Shown: in pieces, positions 11,541 through 13,913 of the stretch | How the letters are laid out: each line of letters starts with the position of its first letter | Numbering within the stretch: position 1 is the stretch's first letter | NCBI GenBank assembly: GCA_002366725.1 | Contig: DFBT01000060.1 | Location: forward strand, 2,142-16,054 | Source: Caldifarciminota bacterium UBA3073 | Lineage (GTDB): Bacteria; Hydrothermota; UBA3073 | Length of the DNA stretch: 13,913 bases | Reading direction: 5' to 3' | The notes under the pieces: generated by a model | What the model was told of the DNA's origin: nothing | The model's input: only the letters and a program-made list of their open reading frames with translations | Databases searched by the model: none | Program-made: the position numbers and the translations under genes

Positions 11541-13913
11541 ATGAGGTATTATAAAATCACGGGGGCATCACTCATATTGATGTTTCTTTCGACCATGCTT
11601 ACAGCCGGCGAGGTCGTGTTGAGGTATGATTTCGGGGCGCCGGATGTTGAGAGAGTGGGTGAATATGACAGGATAGTAATCGAGGCATTAAGGACGACTG
11701 GGGCTCCCGGAGAGCCTATGCTTCCCGTCAAGGATGCGAAGATTCTGTTACCCGAGGGTGAGGTCGTGAGCGAGATAGATGTCATCCCGGGAGCGAAGGT
11801 TATGCTTGGGGGCAGCTATAAGATAGAGCCGGGACAGAGACCATACCCATTAAGTTATACGGGACCACGGGAGGAGACGCCGCCCGATGGGGAAATATAC
11901 GGGTCAGATGCGCCCTATCCGGGTAAGACTTATGAGAGGGTCTGTGTTCAGAGGAAGTACGGGTATAATATACTCGTGCTCGATATATTTCCCGTTGAAT
12001 ATATTCCGAGGAGCGGACTGGTGTCGTACTACGGGGACATAACCGTCAGAGTTCACACCGTTCCGGATGTAAATGAACTCAATGAGACACGGAGGATGTT
12101 GAGGAAGGACGAGGTATCGAGGGGAGAAGTAACTGAACTCATAGATAACCCTCAGAATATGAGCTCATATAATTCGATAAATAGGGTATATGAGAGGGGA
12201 AAGAATCTCCTGCTCGACCCGTCCGATTCTTGTGATTATGTGATAATAACGAATGAGGCGCTTTTGCCCTCGTTTGATACCCTCGCCGAGTTCAAGACGA
12301 GGAGGGGGGTCAAAACGAGGATGAAGACAGTCGAGGAGATATATGCGGAGTATACGGGTGATGATGAGCAGGAGAAAATAAGAAATTTTATTATAGATGC
12401 CTATCAAAACTGGGGGATAGACTATGTGCTTCTCGGTGGTGACGAGGAGATAATTCCGCACAGAGGGCTGTATGATATAGTGTATACCGATCCTCCCGAA
12501 GTTGATTATGATATCGCCGCCGATATATACTATGCGGGTCTGGATGGAAACTGGAACACCGATGGAGATGATGCCTGGGGTGAGCCGGATGAAGACGACC
12601 TTCTCATGGAGGTCTCTTTGGGCAGGGCGGCAGTTGCGACTTCGGGTGAGACGAGCAACTTCATCTCAAAGATGATTTTGTACCAGGAGTCTCCCGTAAT
12701 AGATGATTGTGTTGAGGCATTAATGGTGGGTGAGGACCTTGAATGGGAGCACGTGTGGGGTAAAGATTACAAGGAGGAGATCAGACTCGGTTCCTCGAAT
12801 TACGGTTATACAACTGCTGGATTCCCGGTGCAATTTAATGTGGGGACGCTCTATGACTATGACGACCCGAATCACAACTGGTCCAGCTCCCAGCTTATAT
12901 CACTTCTCAATGGGGGTATGCACATCGTTAATCATCTCGGTCATGCAGGTTTGATAGGCGTTATGAAACTTCATATTAACGATGTTCTCACATCGTTCAC
13001 AAACGATGGCATTAACACGGGTTACTTTTTTATATACACCCAGGGATGTTATTGCAATTCGTTTGACAACAAGACTTCATTTGGTATTTATAGTGTAGAC
13101 GCTATGTCAGAACAGTTTACCTGTAAGATAGATAATGGAGCCGTAGCCTTTCTGGGAAATACGAGGTATGGTTGGGGAAGTTTGGTGAATACGGACGGTG
13201 CCAGTCAGTATTTTGACAGAGAATTCTTTGACGCAATCTTCGGTGAGGAAATATATAAGATCGGGGATGCCCAGAAGGACTCGAAGGAGGATAATATAGG
13301 TTTCACGGGCGATGGAGCCATAAGGTGGGTTTACTACACCCACACCCTTCTCGGAGACCCCGAGATGGATATCTGGACAGATATTCCCGAGTCCCTGTAT
13401 GTTGCACATCCGTCTGTTGTACCCATTGGCACATCCAATTTCACGGTGACCGTGACCGACGGAATGGCGGCACCCGTTGAGGGTGCGAAGGTGTGCGTGA
13501 TGGGAAGGCAAGACACCTCGCTGTATGCGGTGGGTGAGACCGATGCATCTGGCAGTGCCACACTTTTAACAACGGCAGTAATTCCAGGTGACAGTGTGTA
13601 CATCACGGTTACGGGACATAACTATATTCCCTACAAAGGTAATGCCATTACGATAGTTCCCTGCAGTATAGTGATTGACCCCGATGAGATTCAATGTGGG
13701 GTATCAACGGATGTCTCTATCTCGATATATGACACGCTCAACGACCCCATTGAGGATATAGTGCTCACGATAGACGGGGTTGGGGTTGGGGAGGTGGATA
13801 CCACCGATGCGACCGGCAGCTGTGTCATCCCCGTTTATGCGCCTTACGGGGAGGTACTGGAGGTCAGGGCACGACCTGTGGGTGAGGAGTGGTATATTGG
13901 CGGGGATTCCATA
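11541..13913 (+). CDS. C25 (gingipain-family) cysteine peptidase, 3' end missing
   Basis: Secreted cysteine endopeptidase, open to the window end: 791 codons without a stop. A signal peptide (MRYYKITGASLILMFLSTML, cleavage near TAG) is followed by a propeptide-like region (about 25-215). The catalytic domain starts near CDYVIITNEALLPSF (231 onward), with RGVKTRMKTVEEIY, YVLLGGDEEIIPHR and an acidic, probably calcium-binding stretch at 331-353 (YYAGLDGNWNTDGDD). Then come the dyad: His468 in VNHLGHAG and Cys503 in YTQGCYCNSFD, then NGAVAFLGNTRYGWG and the closing HTLLGDPEM (601-609). Two Ig-like beta-sandwich repeats follow (about 615-700 and 702 onward). A C-terminal type IX sorting domain would be expected downstream but is not in view. 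The closest known relatives are gingipains and the large C25 families of uncultured bacteria and archaea. Substrate specificity is unknown. Confidence 0.93.
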   Translation, partial: MRYYKITGASLILMFLSTMLTAGEVVLRYDFGAPDVERVGEYDRIVIEALRTTGAPGEPMLPVKDAKILLPEGEVVSEIDVIPGAKVMLGGSYKIEPGQRPYPLSYTGPREETPPDGEIYGSDAPYPGKTYERVCVQRKYGYNILVLDIFPVEYIPRSGLVSYYGDITVRVHTVPDVNELNETRRMLRKDEVSRGEVTELIDNPQNMSSYNSINRVYERGKNLLLDPSDSCDYVIITNEALLPSFDTLAEFKTRRGVKTRMKTVEEIYAEYTGDDEQEKIRNFIIDAYQNWGIDYVLLGGDEEIIPHRGLYDIVYTDPPEVDYDIAADIYYAGLDGNWNTDGDDAWGEPDEDDLLMEVSLGRAAVATSGETSNFISKMILYQESPVIDDCVEALMVGEDLEWEHVWGKDYKEEIRLGSSNYGYTTAGFPVQFNVGTLYDYDDPNHNWSSSQLISLLNGGMHIVNHLGHAGLIGVMKLHINDVLTSFTNDGINTGYFFIYTQGCYCNSFDNKTSFGIYSVDAMSEQFTCKIDNGAVAFLGNTRYGWGSLVNTDGASQYFDREFFDAIFGEEIYKIGDAQKDSKEDNIGFTGDGAIRWVYYTHTLLGDPEMDIWTDIPESLYVAHPSVVPIGTSNFTVTVTDGMAAPVEGAKVCVMGRQDTSLYAVGETDASGSATLLTTAVIPGDSVYITVTGHNYIPYKGNAITIVPCSIVIDPDEIQCGVSTDVSISIYDTLNDPIEDIVLTIDGVGVGEVDTTDATGSCVIPVYAPYGEVLEVRARPVGEEWYIGGDSI

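Noticed and set aside
12165..12461. Minus-strand open frame inside the C25 peptidase gene
   Set aside because: Shadow of the strongly supported peptidase frame; no motifs or ribosome site.

Overview
The window looks like a chromosomal segment of an uncultured, probably anaerobic and possibly thermophilic, Gram-negative-type bacterium. The outer-membrane PorV/PorQ-like barrel, the gingipain-type (C25) secreted peptidase, the GT9 heptosyltransferase-like enzyme and the bacterial topA point to a diderm bacterium near the FCB/WOR-3 (Stahlbacteria-like) lineages. The archaeal-type bifunctional fructose-1,6-bisphosphate aldolase/phosphatase and the heavy use of AGA/AGG (Arg) and ATA (Ile) codons fit a deep-branching anaerobe or thermophile. 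The lineage is inferred from gene content; there is no marker RNA here.

Layout. 22-2241 (minus): an fbp-gcvT pair behind a consensus sigma70-type promoter. 2242-2832: a 591-base gap with two outward-facing promoters, a possible coding remnant, and dispersed repeats. 2833-4700 (plus): a SAM-dependent methyltransferase, then RNA 3'-terminal phosphate cyclase (rtcA). 4734-5450 (minus): RNase PH (rph), tail-to-tail with rtcA. 5451-5826: a divergent promoter region carrying one consensus promoter for rph and one for moxR. 5827-7732 (plus): moxR AAA+ ATPase and a PorV/PorQ-family barrel, an apparent operon. 7733-8023: a mosaic of four different short tandem repeats. 8024-10204 (plus): DNA topoisomerase I with four zinc motifs. 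10205-10503: hairpin-rich repeats. 10504-11442 (plus): GT9 glycosyltransferase. 11541-13913 (plus): C25 cysteine peptidase, cut by the window end.

How the genes relate. The set is mostly housekeeping and cell-envelope. fbp drives gluconeogenesis and gcvT handles one-carbon flow from glycine. rtcA and rph both act on RNA 3' ends and converge with a 33-base gap and no visible terminator. The PorV-like barrel and the C25 peptidase could belong to one secretion route (type IX-like), but the peptidase C-terminus that would show this lies outside the window.

The least ordinary content is in the DNA between genes: a 60-bp repeat present twice in inverted orientation (58/60 identical), a related short hairpin, a family of 10-11-bp-periodic repeats, and several unrelated heptamer tandem arrays, one of which lies inside the gcvT reading frame. 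No mobile-element genes, CRISPR array, tRNA or rRNA were found. I do not see clear evidence of a novel multi-gene defence or metabolic system.
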